Source of the DNA: Phytophthora colocasiae | Lineage: Eukaryota; Oomycota; Peronosporomycetes; Peronosporales; Peronosporaceae | Reading direction: 5' to 3' | DNA length: 64,000 nt | Assembly (NCBI GenBank): GCA_018806915.1 | Contig: JAGKQI010000091.1 | Coordinates: 930,001-994,000 of the forward strand | The notes under the pieces: model-generated | What the model was told of the DNA's origin: nothing | The model's input: only the letters and a program-made list of their open reading frames with translations | Databases searched by the model: none | Part shown: positions 30,705 to 40,906 of the stretch, piece by piece | Numbering within the stretch: position 1 is the first letter of the stretch | Layout of the letters: the number at the start of each line of letters is the position of its first letter | Translations under genes and position numbers: made by a program

Positions 30705-33097
30705 GTGCCGGTTCATACCGATAGTCGCTGTCAACAGCAAGATCCGTCATCGGATTCGGCCACGTCGGGACCGCTTGATGAGCTCATGCTTTCAAGCCCG
30801 TCCATCAGACCGCTCAACTCGCTCAAGCGAGTGGGCCCGTCTTTCAATGGATCGTTCAACCGGCTCATGCCGATGAGCCCATCCAACCCCCAAATCCTCA
30901 CTCGACTCGGGTCAGTGAAGGCCTTAGGCGTTGGGCTTCAAACGATGCCACACACTGCTTCTGTACGATCACCAGAGCCAAAACGCGATGATTCGCTGGC
31001 TGAAGCCTTTATTCAGGGCTTACAGCAGCGCTTTGAATCAACCAAAAGGGTTTATCGCCGATTAACTGAGTTCTATCAAGACAAAGCGACGGCGACATTC
31101 GATGCGGCGTTGCAACGATACGACCTCGCACTACCAGAACCGATGGCGGCCTCAGTCCTTAAGGAGGGACATACGACATATCTACTTGACCGGAACAAAC
31201 AAGCAGTGCACAGTGAATTCATCCGACGATCAGGGCTTCAACTGCCAGAATTTGTAAGGCTTCTTAGAGGAGATCGTCATTCGACTCTCGCCCGAACAAG
31301 GCTCTACACGATCCATCAGGCTCACCTCACTGGCAGAGGTACCGCCACAGGTTGCGATGGGAGCGTATTGTGAAGGGTGGGGTAGAGCCGAGCTGGAAGG
31401 CACCATTCACAGCACAAAGCTCGCCTCCACCTAACCATGGTTCTGCGCTGCGTGCATTAAACATGATTACAAAGTATCTGCGTGAAGGCCAAGATAAGAA
31501 CCGTTACCTGATTCTCGACATCGACTTGCTGTCGATATTAGATGGAATTACCTGTAGCCCCTTTGGTGCCGTACAAAAAGGCGAGGCTGATTTATCTCTT
31601 GACGCCCGCATCATCCACGACCTCTCCTTCCCACAGGGAGACTCCGTCAACGATAACACAATCACAGATCATGAGGTGGAAGTTTGTTATGACGGACCTG
31701 ACGCTCTCGCTCGTCGTTGTCTGGAGGTGACGGATGAGTTCCCAGGATCGCAACGAATGTCCACTGGTGATGTCAAGGGAGCCTTTCGAAATATCCCCAT
31801 GTGTGCCGATCATGTCGGCCGCTTTGCCGGGACGATACCGGAATTGGGGGTGCTGGTAATTGATCTTTGTTGTCCGTTTGGCTGGACCAACTCCCCTTCC
31901 TCCTACTGGGTGGCTGGTGAAGCGATTGGACACTTTTACGCCAGCACAGGGCCCAAATGGCCCCACCAACCTGAAGATGGTCGAGCTAACTTCGACGCTA
32001 AGACGTGGTGTGACGACCACATAGCAATTGAACCTGAAATCGGCACCAGGTTGTCGGAAGCTCAGTTGGCTCTCCGGTCAGCAATGATCACAATACTGGG
32101 ACCAGATGCTTGCAATGATGAAAAGTTCTCTTCTTGGTTTGAGAAGGGTCGAGCTCTTGGTCTGGACTGGGACATGCTGGGCCAAACCGTCTCGATGCCG
32201 AGAGAGAAAGTCGAGAAAGTATTGCGTCGGCTTCATGATATGCTGGCCAGTGTCAGAACGACCCGAACGCATCTACTAAAACTCTTGGGAAGCCTGCGTC
32301 ACGTCGTCACGTGTATTCGACCAGCGGCCCCGTTCTTTCAACGGGTATCTGCTTTGGCCCGATTTGCACCGCGGTACGGCTCGGTGAAAGTATCGGCGGC
32401 TGCAAAAGAAGATTTGCGCTGGTTCGAGATGATCTTACAGATCGGAAGTCTTAACAGGGTGCCCATGGCTAGATTCACTCGCCAAGATGTGCCAGACTTT
32501 CACATCCACATGGATGCAAGTGACCGAGGTCTCTGTGCACTTTTTCCAGCGCAAAGACAATTTCTCCAAGTGGAGTTTGATGCTGAGGAGCTGGCATTGA
32601 TCAGTCGATGCAATGAAGTGGGCGACAACGAGTTCTGTATCAACGTTCGCGAGCTAATGAGCGCTGTATTCGCTGCACTAGTGTGGGCTCACCTGTGGAG
32701 AAACTGTGACGGCAGGGATGCACATGTTCGATTTTGGATCGACAATACATCGGCAGTTTCCTGGAGCAACCACAAATCGAGTCGCAACAGCGCGGCACAA
32801 ATGTTTCTACGCATTCTAGGTCTTTGCGAGGTACAACAGAGTTTCTACTATTCAGCAGCCCACGTGGCCGGTGTGGAAAATGAGATGGCGGATGCAGGGA
32901 GCAGGGTGTGGCAGTCGCCGAAGTCGGCGATCATTTTTGCTAACTTGTGTGCTGGATGGTCGCAGGTTTCTGTCCCGAACGATTGGCGAAATCTCTCGCA
33001 TCTTTGGGTGCGTTGCTGCGAGCAGGGGCACTTGCCCAGTCTTCCAGGAAGCAATACTCACGCGCATGGGAGCAATGGTGTGCTTGGTGCGTCATGA
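30705..33097 (+). pseudogene. Ngaro reverse transcriptase / RNase H ORF, one frameshift
   Basis: The first frame (30705-31373) carries the N-terminal part. The rest (ending at 33097) continues in another frame from about 31340, where WERIVKGGVEPSWK begins the RT core. RT motifs follow: RIIHDLSFPQGDSVND, MSTGDVKGAFRNIP, CPFGWTNSPSSYW, and the catalytic WCDDHIAIE in place of the usual YxDD. RNase H has HIHMDASDRGL, the Glu in INVRELMSAV, WIDNTSAVSW and NEMADAGSR. A single-base slip near 31335 separates the parts. The ORF overlaps the recombinase ORF by about 150 nt. Confidence 0.82.
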
Positions 33098-33993
33098 TGG
33101 AGTATAATCCGTGGCTGTCCGCTACCGACAAGAACACGAACGCGGTGCAGCTTGGCGCTTTCGCCGTCTACTTATGGAAGTTCGGCATGAACCGTCAGCG
33201 CGTCGGCAACACTTACTCGACCATTTGCACAAAGTTGTGTGCAATACGATGGTACCACCGGAACACGGCAGGATACGACCCCGGCGTCAACGCGAGTCAT
33301 GCTATTTTGCTACGTGGAATCCGTCGCTTTACTGATCCGGTGGTGAAACAGCAGCCATTGACCGCACGACTACTCCGATTCATCTTCCAGGACATCGACT
33401 TATCGCAGCCGCACGACCAATTACTGTGGGGTGGTCTGCTACTGGGATATTTCTTCTTGCTCAGACGTTCCGAGTACCTCTTCATAGGGAAAAGGGTACA
33501 CAGCTACGTTCTGCGCCTCAAGGCTATCAAATTCCTAAATTGTGATGAGCAACCTGTGGCACCTAAGCGAGCCCAAATCGTGGGGATCACGTTGAACGGC
33601 GCCAAGAACAACCAGTTCGGTCGGGAGGAGGTGCGGTACCAGTACAGATCCGGTGACAAATTGCTCTGTCCTGTCCGGGCAGCTCGTTGGGTGTACAAGG
33701 CGGCAGCGAGACTCGGAACAGCACCAGAAGACCCAGCGCTAGCAATGCCGCGCAGGGGTATCTCGGCGGAGGAGGTCGCCACGACGATTAAGAATGTAGC
33801 GAAGAAATGTGGGCTCAATCCAGCCCAGTATTCGACTCATTCAGTGCGAATCGGTGGGGCAACAGCACTGCTCAATGCCGGGGCTGATCGACTAGTCATT
33901 AAGCTCATGGGCCGATGGCTTTCGAATGCCTTCGAAGACTACCCCGTTTTGACAGCAAAGGGGACCGCGCATTTATCGCGGCACATGTGCTAA
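32947..33993 (+). CDS. Ngaro tyrosine recombinase
   Basis: The open frame overlaps the RT/RNase H ORF. The first ATG is at 33094, but an N-terminal core-binding region is already visible upstream (SSRKQYSRAWEQWCAWC), so the true start is uncertain. The C-terminal catalytic domain has the first Arg in FFLLRRSEYLF, the HxxR box in THSVRIGGATALL, a GRW in place of the second His (MGRWLSNAFEDY), and the nucleophile Tyr in that same motif. These residues cut and rejoin DNA through a phosphotyrosine bond and integrate a circular cDNA. It appears intact. Confidence 0.85.
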   Translation: MCWMVAGFCPERLAKSLASLGALLRAGALAQSSRKQYSRAWEQWCAWCVMMEYNPWLSATDKNTNAVQLGAFAVYLWKFGMNRQRVGNTYSTICTKLCAIRWYHRNTAGYDPGVNASHAILLRGIRRFTDPVVKQQPLTARLLRFIFQDIDLSQPHDQLLWGGLLLGYFFLLRRSEYLFIGKRVHSYVLRLKAIKFLNCDEQPVAPKRAQIVGITLNGAKNNQFGREEVRYQYRSGDKLLCPVRAARWVYKAAARLGTAPEDPALAMPRRGISAEEVATTIKNVAKKCGLNPAQYSTHSVRIGGATALLNAGADRLVIKLMGRWLSNAFEDYPVLTAKGTAHLSRHMC

Positions 33994-34032
33994 AGATCAG
34001 GCGTGCCGCGCCAGCCAAATCAAGTGGGGCAG

Positions 34033-34105
34033 CCGCCACGCCACGCCCTCAGTGGTGGCACAATGCACGAACTACATTTTACCCCAACGGAAGCATTGTT
34101 GGAAA
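34033..34105 (+). repeat. Ngaro split direct repeat B1
   Basis: It matches 34268-34340 over 73 bp (ccgccacgccacgccc ... ttgttggaaa). It follows the recombinase stop codon by about 40 bp. Confidence 0.92.
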
Positions 34106-34266
34106 TTGGAGGTTGCAGAGGTGTGAAACACCCTGAGGTGTTGATAACCGACGAAGGCAGAGTTTCCCAATGCGGTAGTTTAGTAGCTAAGGATAGATTC
34201 GGCAGGAGCTCGAGGAGGAGGAGTTCAAACTCCTCCCTCATTTTCAAATCTCCTCGCTGCAGCTAA
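34104..34266 (+). repeat. Ngaro split direct repeat A2
   Basis: Second copy of the 163-bp A repeat, placed between B1 and B2 and overlapping B1 by two bases. Confidence 0.93.
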
Positions 34267-34267
34267 C

Positions 34268-34340
34268 CCGCCACGCCACGCCCTCAGTGGTGGCACAATG
34301 CACGAACTACATTTTACCCCAACGGAAGCATTGTTGGAAA
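34268..34340 (+). repeat. Ngaro split direct repeat B2
   Basis: Second copy of the 73-bp B repeat. It forms the right end of the element. Confidence 0.92.
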
Positions 34341-34432
34341 CGAGCAACAGCAATCTCGAGATGGGGCTTGGGAGGCACTTAACGAGATAGGCTGCACTGA
34401 GACATCCACGGTGGAGACTCAAGCTTTCTTTC

Positions 34433-34448
34433 TTCATTCTTCAATTTT
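34433..34448 (+). promoter_or_regulatory. oomycete initiator (Inr) of the GH12 gene
   Basis: TTCATTCTTCAATTTT fits the oomycete core promoter consensus (TCATTYYNCAWTTT). It lies 40 bp upstream of the GH12 ATG, the expected distance for a short 5' leader. The Ngaro element ends 92 bp upstream of it. Confidence 0.75.
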
Positions 34449-34487
34449 CCTTGCCTCCTCAAGATCAAGATCAAGACAACTACAACC

Positions 34488-35205
34488 ATGAAGTTCCTTC
34501 TTCCCGCCACCCTCGCCCTCGCTGCTGTTGCTTCCACCAACGCCGCCGACTTCTGCACGTTCAACAACGACGACAGCTCCAAGGCTGTTGCTGGTGCGTA
34601 CACGGTCTACAACCACGTAGGCGAAAGCAACACCAACGCCCAGCAGTGCACGGGTATTGATTGACTCGAGCGAAGGCTCGTCCATTGCGTGGCACACGAG
34701 CTACAACACTACTGGTGATGACGCATCGCAATCCAAGTCTTTCGTGGTCGCTTCGCTGCAGATGGACCAGAAGAAGCTCGCGGAGATCCAGTCGATCCCT
34801 ACCGAGGTCACTTACACCTACACTTCCCAAGGCGAGATGGTTGCCAACACCGTGTACGACATGTACACGACTTCTTACGGCCACCCTCAGAACAAGGTTA
34901 TGGTGTGGCTGGCTTCTTATGGCGGTGCCAAGCTCAAGTCGACGACCGGCCTGCCGATCAAGACGGCAACCGTCAGCGGCGTGGAGTTCGACTTGTACCA
35001 AGGATACTACCAGAACATGAACGTGTACACGTTCGTCGCCAAGACGCCTCTCACTACGTTCAAGGGTGACCTCAAGCCGTTCTTCAGCGAGATCCCGTCG
35101 GACTTCACTGAACAGGCCCTGCAGGCAGTGTACTTCGGAACGGAGGCTTTCAAGGGCACCAACGCTAAGTTCAGCGTGTCGAAGCTCTCTGTGAGCCTGC
35201 AGTAG
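34488..35205 (+). pseudogene. GH12 xyloglucanase-like secreted protein (XEG1 family), broken
   Basis: ATG 34488 starts a signal peptide (MKFLLPATLALAAVASTNA). The GH12 fold follows (GAYTVYNHVGES, SSIAWHTSYN, VMVWLASYGG, FDLYQGYYQNMNVYTFVA), with the acid/base Glu in FGTEAF near the end. Two defects are seen. At 34657-34664 the tetranucleotide ttga is present twice in tandem, shifting the frame and giving TGA at 34662. Also, the family's nucleophile Glu (normally E-[IV]-M-[IV]-W) is Lys here (NKVMVWL, codon AAG). Secreted GH12 proteins of Phytophthora degrade plant xyloglucan and are recognised as microbial patterns. This copy should be neither full length nor catalytic. Otherwise length (about 238 codons) is normal. 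Confidence 0.88.
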
Positions 35206-35604
35206 ATTACAAAACGTCGTAGTCGAATCAATGCACGATAGCATTGAGATAAAGAATACATCGAAGTGACACGATTCGTTACACCAACTCACCACTCTTT
35301 ACTTTCGATTTGAAGACGCAGGGATTGCATCCACTCCAAAGAAGCAATGAGCCAATTTCCACCAGACTTGGATTTGATAACTCAATCGTGAGCACACTAT
35401 CGCTGACTCATCAACGACGGCACTACACATACAGCTATCATGACACCAGCACGGGTTCTTATCGCAAGTCCCAAAGGGAACCAAGTTTTGGCCGTACCGA
35501 CGGTCCCCACTGAAAAACTCTTTCTGCGCGAGACAGTGAGTGGGGCCGTGTCTGCTGTAACGTCTCCAACGGCCAAGGCGCTGGACTTATTCATCTCATG
35601 GAAC
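35206..35604. other. 3' flank of GH12 up to the right edge of the inserted block
   Basis: No gene is seen. It presumably holds the GH12 terminator. The block ends at 35604 (catctcatggaac) next to the second copy of the 9-bp repeat tgtgagtaa. No terminal inverted repeat matching the left end (27968) was found. Confidence 0.5.
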
Positions 35605-36930
35605 TGTGAGTAAGCTGGCGCTGACCAACCCGAGTAGTGCTCTCAACGAAGCCCAAATGAAACTCGGGAACTGCTGCCATGTGCTTTTCGTTAGCTTCCA
35701 GCAACTTCGCAGGCACTGGGCTGTGAAGGTCGTCCATCATGTGCGCGTAGGTGTGAGAGCGAGTGAATGCATCCGCGTAGTCGCTTGCCAAACGGGGGAT
35801 AACTCTAGAAGTGACCGAGTTCACCTCGTACTGCGTCTGCATGCTCGTTCCGAGATCCAGCAGAAAATCTGCCACGTCACGGCCAGGAGGGCGCTTGAAA
35901 CCCAAACTCTCAAAGTAATCCAAAACATCTGCGCGCGGGCTATGGTACATCATGTAGCCCTCGTTCAGGATCAGCACGTCGTCGAACAACTAGGCGACGG
36001 CTGCAAAAGCGAGATGATAACCGTCTTGCGGAACTTCTTGGTGATACTGCGTTGCAAGGTGATAATGTCGAGGGTAGCGGCGCTGTCGAGACCCGTACTG
36101 ATCTCGTCCATCATCATGACGTACTTGTTGCCGAACTCCATTTCACCTGTGGTGACACGCTTACGTTCTCCACCAGACACACCACGAGTCATAGCGTCGC
36201 CAACAATGGTGTTCTGACAGTTGTTGAGTCCGAGCTGCTGGATGACGATGTCCGGGTAATGCTTGTACATGGCTCCGGCAGCATCGATCGCGGCCTTATT
36301 CTCCTCGGGAGTACCATTGGTGAAGTGGTGTTCATCACGCATCGGTAGTCCGCCGCCGGCACAGGCATGTGCAAATTCGAGCGTCTCCTTGACGTCGAGC
36401 GACGGGTAGTGCTTGCCTCTTTGGTCCACGTACGATACGAATTGTGGAAGACGTTGGTTGAGCGTTGCGGAAGACATGCCGTTGTACGTCACCTCGCCTT
36501 CCACAGTGACATTCTTCTGGGCGGGGAAACGACCACTGAGCAGCTTCATCAGGGATGACTTGCCCGATCCGGGCTGACCAAGAATGAGCGTGATGGTGCC
36601 GGGCTTGAAGACGCCGCTGATGTTCGTCAGAATCTGTTTCTTGACCATGTGCTTGCTGGAATACATCTCGCTGTAGCTGGACTTGAACACATTAATCATG
36701 GACGGGAGTTCCATCTTGGCGTTGGACTCGTCCTTGACCACAATGTTGGCTGAAATGGAGACATCCTTAAAACGGACTTCCATCTGCGGGAGATCTCGAC
36801 CCATTGCCTTCTCCATGCGAGTGGCAACGTGGTCGTGAAGAGCTTGGGGTCCTCTGGCCATGAGTGTCTTGCCGTTATCATAGGTGATCGCGGCCATGGA
36901 CGTGTCGGAGTGTTCAAGTGGCTCAGTCAT
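35605..36930 (-). pseudogene. PDR ABC transporter, N-terminal segment (NBD1)
   Basis: ATG 36930 opens the typical N-terminus. NBD1 follows: PDR N-box region, Walker A in LGQPGSGKSSLMKLLSGRFP, the Q-loop region FVSYVDQRGKHYPSLDVKET, the signature VSGGERKRVTTGE and Walker B in VMMMDEISTGLD. The frame breaks near 35985 (LLQPSP then LFDDVLILNEGY) through a small deletion. The segment ends at FHLGFVESTTRVGQRQL just before the 9-bp repeat tgtgagtaa (35605-35613). The next expected residues are found at 27967 and below. Both halves therefore belong to one gene, split by a 7.6-kb block. Confidence 0.88.
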
Positions 36931-38818
36931 GATTTCCTGTCGATTTGGTGTCTGCTGTTTGAAGTCTGGACGTGTCGAACGTGTATGGGGAAGCGGTTGC
37001 TGGTAGTGTCGAAGTTGTCGCGGTGAGCGTCAAATTAGAAATGAGAGAACTTTGGCATGGTATTCCAGTGGATCTCGATATCGCAAGTTGAATCACAGCA
37101 AAGGCCCTGGTATTACACGATTGCAGTGCGCAGCGTTACTGGTATTCACAAACTGCGCGCTCAAAATCAAATGATGCGCTAAAAAGCGCGCGGTGATAAT
37201 TAAAACCACGAGAATTTTGTACCATATATGCGATTTTACAGTGGATTTGTTGACAAGGCTCACCACGTTTGGCGCCAAACTCTCCTCTTACGACACTTCA
37301 GTCTTAATTTTGGCGCGATGCCAACCAATGGCTGCAAGAGATACCCCATTCACGTTCGGGCGGAACGTGGATGGGGTATCTCTACTATTTACTAGTACTG
37401 ACCTTTTTCCCACTGTCTTTGTTGATTTCGGGGCGTCCATCCACATTGGCTTGCAAGCGATGTTAGATTGCCTGTTAGTATCCTATTCGTTTACTGTGAC
37501 TGTCCGGACCTGAAGTCCCTGAAACAATGTGGAATCGCATTGGCGCGTAGTCCGTAATCGCAGAAGCGCGCAAGTTGTTCGTTGGTTAGCAGGTAAAAGT
37601 AAGAATGAGACAGGGCTATCCCCTTGATCTCCTCTGTGGCGGTCTTGTGAAGTAGTACATGTAGTAGCTAGCTGTGAGGCCACGGTCGCACGCGTTGCCT
37701 GTCCTCTCAGCTGGATTGAAATGAGTAGATGTTTTCCCCGCGTGTGCGCGTCCGTCGCTTTCTCTGTCTGCATATCACCGGAATAATGCTTGCACGAATT
37801 CGATGTTGCAACACTAACGCGTAGTCATTGTAAAGCGCAATTCTGCACTACGTTCGAGCACTACAAGTTCGGAACGACATTTACTTCCGTCAAACATTAG
37901 CTCAAACGCCAAATACCTGCAACCTGCAAAATTCCTTCAAGAAGCACTGCCCAATTTATCTACCATCACGCGGTTGAACTGGGCTGAGTAGATAACCCGA
38001 AAATTGGGGATTGAATCAACGACGAATATAATTCCGTGAAAGGCCGCTGGTTTAGCGTAGTTTTAGAATCTTGATATAGAATCACACAGCTTATCAACTT
38101 ATTTTTTTCTTACTTTTTTGAGATCAAACTTTGCAACGAGTTTTTAGTTTGTATATATCTTTATATAAACTATGGCATGCATTTAAATACATTTAGCCTT
38201 GTTTTTTCCGTCGAAAATTATTTGCGAGTGGAATTACTTTGGTTGGAAATCAACTCATTAGGTGTGTCAAATTCGATATCCACATTACCGACAGGAATAA
38301 AACTTTTTTTCTTCTGTCTAGCGCGAACAAATCAACAACGAAACTCCATCTTGCGTGGGCTCCTTCCCGCACCCTCAGATCGGTGTGGATGCAGAATACT
38401 GGGGGTGTAATCGGCTATGCTCTCTCGGGTGGTGGTGCCTGGTTTAATCACTATCTTCATCTGCACTATGATCGCGCAAGGAACGTTTGTGGATGGCTTC
38501 AACTAGTTCATTCTCCCCGAAGGTCTCTACCCGAAGAGTAGCATGTTCACCTTTGTCGCGACACTTATGAGGTCATACGTTTTGACGGTTGTTGTATCCT
38601 TGATAACGACATAATCGAAGGGGTAGAGCCTTCACCTGAAGGGCTACAGCTACCTACTCAAACATTCTGATACCAACAATCGCCAAGGAATTCGACCTTA
38701 GATAAACTTCGCTGCCGTAATACTTCGATAAACACAAAGTTACCCATGAAAACTCACTTTGAATGAAATGAACGCAAAAAAACAAAATCAAAATTGGAGT
38801 ACCTAAACGTTCAAATGA
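36931..38818. other. gene-poor region upstream of the PDR gene
   Basis: The first few hundred bases are the presumed PDR promoter. A hairpin with 21-bp arms lies at 37337-37383. No conserved coding signal was recognised between 37400 and 38818. Short plus-strand frames at 38177-38541 have no family features. Confidence 0.45.
37337..37383. repeat. inverted repeat, 21-bp arms with 5-nt loop
   Basis: Arms 37337-37357 (AGAGATACCCCATTCACGTTC pattern) and 37363-37383 pair at 20 of 21 positions; the odd pair is T opposite G, a wobble in RNA. The loop is gggcg. Confidence 0.85.
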
Positions 38819-40906
38819 CTACGGACGTCCAGATTGTTTACGTTGACGCACTTGCCCTGGTTTACTGCGACTATTGGATCCTTGTAGCTTTGGCAGTACA
38901 CGGAATCCTCGACCTCGACTCGTTCCGGTCCGTCTTGGAGATGATGAAGAGGCCCATTCCCACACAATGAGATCTTCGCCACGCACTCTGCCATACAAAG
39001 AAGTCAGTAACCATTGCATATCTAGTAAACTACCGTATTGCAACACGTACTTGATCAGCCGCGAGGTAATCCGCGAGTCTTCCTTCACAGCAGCAGCAAC
39101 CTTAGGCCAGACAGACTGACACAGCCACGCACGGTCTTGCACTGATTGCTTATCGAACAAATCGTCGCGTAAATGATCTGCAGGGTAGAATCGAGTTGAT
39201 TTTCTAGTCCTGTCCAGCAAGAAGAAGCGCACTTCTTTCATGAACCGGTCGACCAATTCGCGTTCCGTACGATACAGAAGAAACTGTCTGTATCCAAAGA
39301 CCAGAGCTGTGCCCAATGCCACCGCTACAGCGATTAGCTTCATGTAAGAGTACAGTTGATGCTTAGCTCGACAGGACCACGGCACGACACTTGCACCCAC
39401 AACCAGTTGCGTCTGGTCTTCAGTCACGAAAATATCTTTCAGATCACGCAGCGCCATGTCCATAGCACGATTGAACACGTACTCACTAGGTAATGATGTC
39501 GCAGCCTTGCCAAAAGGTATCGTTTTCATCACAAATGCTTGAACATCCGATAGCAGAACTTCAACTGAAGCTGTAAGACCGTTTCCAGACTCCGTCTCAC
39601 CAGTATTGACGTACTTCCACAGCGAAATATCATCACACACGCTCTTAGCGGCCTTCTGGACGACGAATTGCTGGATGCTGACAGCAAGATGCTCTAAACT
39701 CTCCTGGACTTCCGGGTTCTCCTTACACAACCCACACTGAAGAACATACGGTGGCGCACATGAAATAACTGAGCCATTGAGGCAGTTACCATACACTGGA
39801 CACGGTTGGCACACAGCTCCTGATGTTTGTGCTGCCTTGTCAGTAGCAATAAATGGCTGCAACGCCTTCGAACTGTCAAAGTGATCTGCGGGGTCAGCCA
39901 GAACGAACGACCCCTCGTTCGCCTCAATCCAGTCGCTATCACAGTAAGGAAGCGGTGGTTCCATCAATTTCTTCACGAAAGGAGCAGCAACGACAATTCC
40001 ACACAACAACAGAGCCCCAGCCACCAGCCAAAGGAAAAATTGACGCCAGTTCAAGTGCATGATCTTGCCAAGGCGATTGATCTTGCTCTCGGTCGTCTCC
40101 TCATCCGTCTCTGCAGCTTCTTCCTCCAACTGAACACGTTCGTCATCTTTCTCTTCAACTTGAGTCTTCTCACTAGATAGAACAGCAGCTTCTTCGTGAA
40201 AAATGGCCCTTTCAACTTCAGGAACTTTAAAGTCTGCATCAATCTCCACTTCTTTTGGCTGTTCTTCCTTCATAGCTGAGTACTGGCTTCTGAGTTTAAT
40301 CCGTCGTCTTCTCAGTACTTCTCGATCTCTCTGTTCACTGTCTGTAAGTGCCTCTTCCGACGGAAATCTGCGTTTAACCCTGGGGGTAGTAGACCGCATC
40401 AAAGTCTCGAGAATTCCATCTCCCTCCACAGTTTCCAGCCTCGAGACATCTGTCGTCATCAAGTCCACAGCTCCTTCCACTCCCCCATGAATCGTCAAAG
40501 GTGCAGGTTTCTCTCTATGACGTCGAGACGGTGGCGTCTCTAGTAGAGTAGCTCCTGTTGAGTTATAGTCGGTAACTCTAGACGTCTCAATTGATCTAAA
40601 ACGTGGACTTTGTACCGATGGATCAGAGTAGCGACTAAAGAGTGTTAGTTGCTCTACAGCCTTGAGTTTTCTCTCCTTAATAGGCATAGAATCATGAGTT
40701 TTAGGCCTAATTGACACTAAATTGCTGTCGGAGGTGCCTGAAAGATGAGTTTTAAGCTTCGGACGGGGCTTCTCAGCACCGGAAACAGCTGAAACTGGTG
40801 CAGATGAAGGCTTTGGAGGTTGCTGACGACGTCGTTTGGTACTGGAGGCAGCAGGGGCTGCAGCTTTGCGCTTAGAACGCACCGAAGAGCGGACACCTTG
40901 GTCCAT
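38819..40906 (-). CDS. MAN1/Src1-type inner nuclear membrane protein
   Basis: Single exon, 695 residues. The N-terminal about 275 residues are charged and basic (VRSKRKAAAP, KRRRQQPPKP), as for a nucleoplasmic tail with nuclear signals. TM1 (FFLWLVAGALLLCGIVVAAPF) is near residue 290. The lumenal MSC domain follows, with its cysteine set (YCDSDW, CQPCPVYGNC, CAPPYVLQCGLC). TM2 (YMKLIAVAVALGTALVFGY) is near residue 525. The C-terminal winged-helix-like region includes WPKVAAAVKEDSRI, the hallmark of Man1/Src1/Heh proteins. These proteins tether chromatin to the nuclear envelope and help in its repair. No LEM or HeH motif is certain at the N-terminus. Membralin starts 112 bp away on the opposite strand. 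Confidence 0.88.
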   Translation of the reverse strand: MDQGVRSSVRSKRKAAAPAASSTKRRRQQPPKPSSAPVSAVSGAEKPRPKLKTHLSGTSDSNLVSIRPKTHDSMPIKERKLKAVEQLTLFSRYSDPSVQSPRFRSIETSRVTDYNSTGATLLETPPSRRHREKPAPLTIHGGVEGAVDLMTTDVSRLETVEGDGILETLMRSTTPRVKRRFPSEEALTDSEQRDREVLRRRRIKLRSQYSAMKEEQPKEVEIDADFKVPEVERAIFHEEAAVLSSEKTQVEEKDDERVQLEEEAAETDEETTESKINRLGKIMHLNWRQFFLWLVAGALLLCGIVVAAPFVKKLMEPPLPYCDSDWIEANEGSFVLADPADHFDSSKALQPFIATDKAAQTSGAVCQPCPVYGNCLNGSVISCAPPYVLQCGLCKENPEVQESLEHLAVSIQQFVVQKAAKSVCDDISLWKYVNTGETESGNGLTASVEVLLSDVQAFVMKTIPFGKAATSLPSEYVFNRAMDMALRDLKDIFVTEDQTQLVVGASVVPWSCRAKHQLYSYMKLIAVAVALGTALVFGYRQFLLYRTERELVDRFMKEVRFFLLDRTRKSTRFYPADHLRDDLFDKQSVQDRAWLCQSVWPKVAAAVKEDSRITSRLIKYVLQYGSLLDMQWLLTSLYGRVRGEDLIVWEWASSSSPRRTGTSRGRGFRVLPKLQGSNSRSKPGQVRQRKQSGRP

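Larger units (their letters stand above)
28538..34340 (+). mobile_element. complete Ngaro-type tyrosine-recombinase retrotransposon
   Basis: The layout is A1 - ORFs - B1 - A2 - B2, the split direct repeats of Ngaro/PAT elements. A is 163 bp (28538-28700 and 34104-34266). B is 73 bp (34033-34105 and 34268-34340). Inside are a gag-like ORF, an RT/RNase H ORF and an overlapping tyrosine recombinase. There is no target duplication, as expected for recombinase-mediated insertion through a circular intermediate. It sits about 150 bp upstream of the GH12 start codon. Confidence 0.93.

Noticed and set aside
34561..35295. 244-codon minus-strand open frame across GH12
   Set aside because: Low-complexity, His/Arg/Leu-rich shadow of the GH12 coding strand; no family features.
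35397..35594. Minus-strand frame just beyond the PDR N-terminal segment
   Set aside because: It looked like a PDR continuation but has no TMD1 similarity; the true continuation is at 27967.
27968..35604. Block ends as a classical TIR transposon
   Set aside because: The first 40 bases at 27968 and the reverse complement of the last 40 before 35605 do not match, so only the 9-bp direct repeat supports transposition.
38177..38541. Possible small gene
   Set aside because: Overlapping frames, no motif, no initiator or splice signals.
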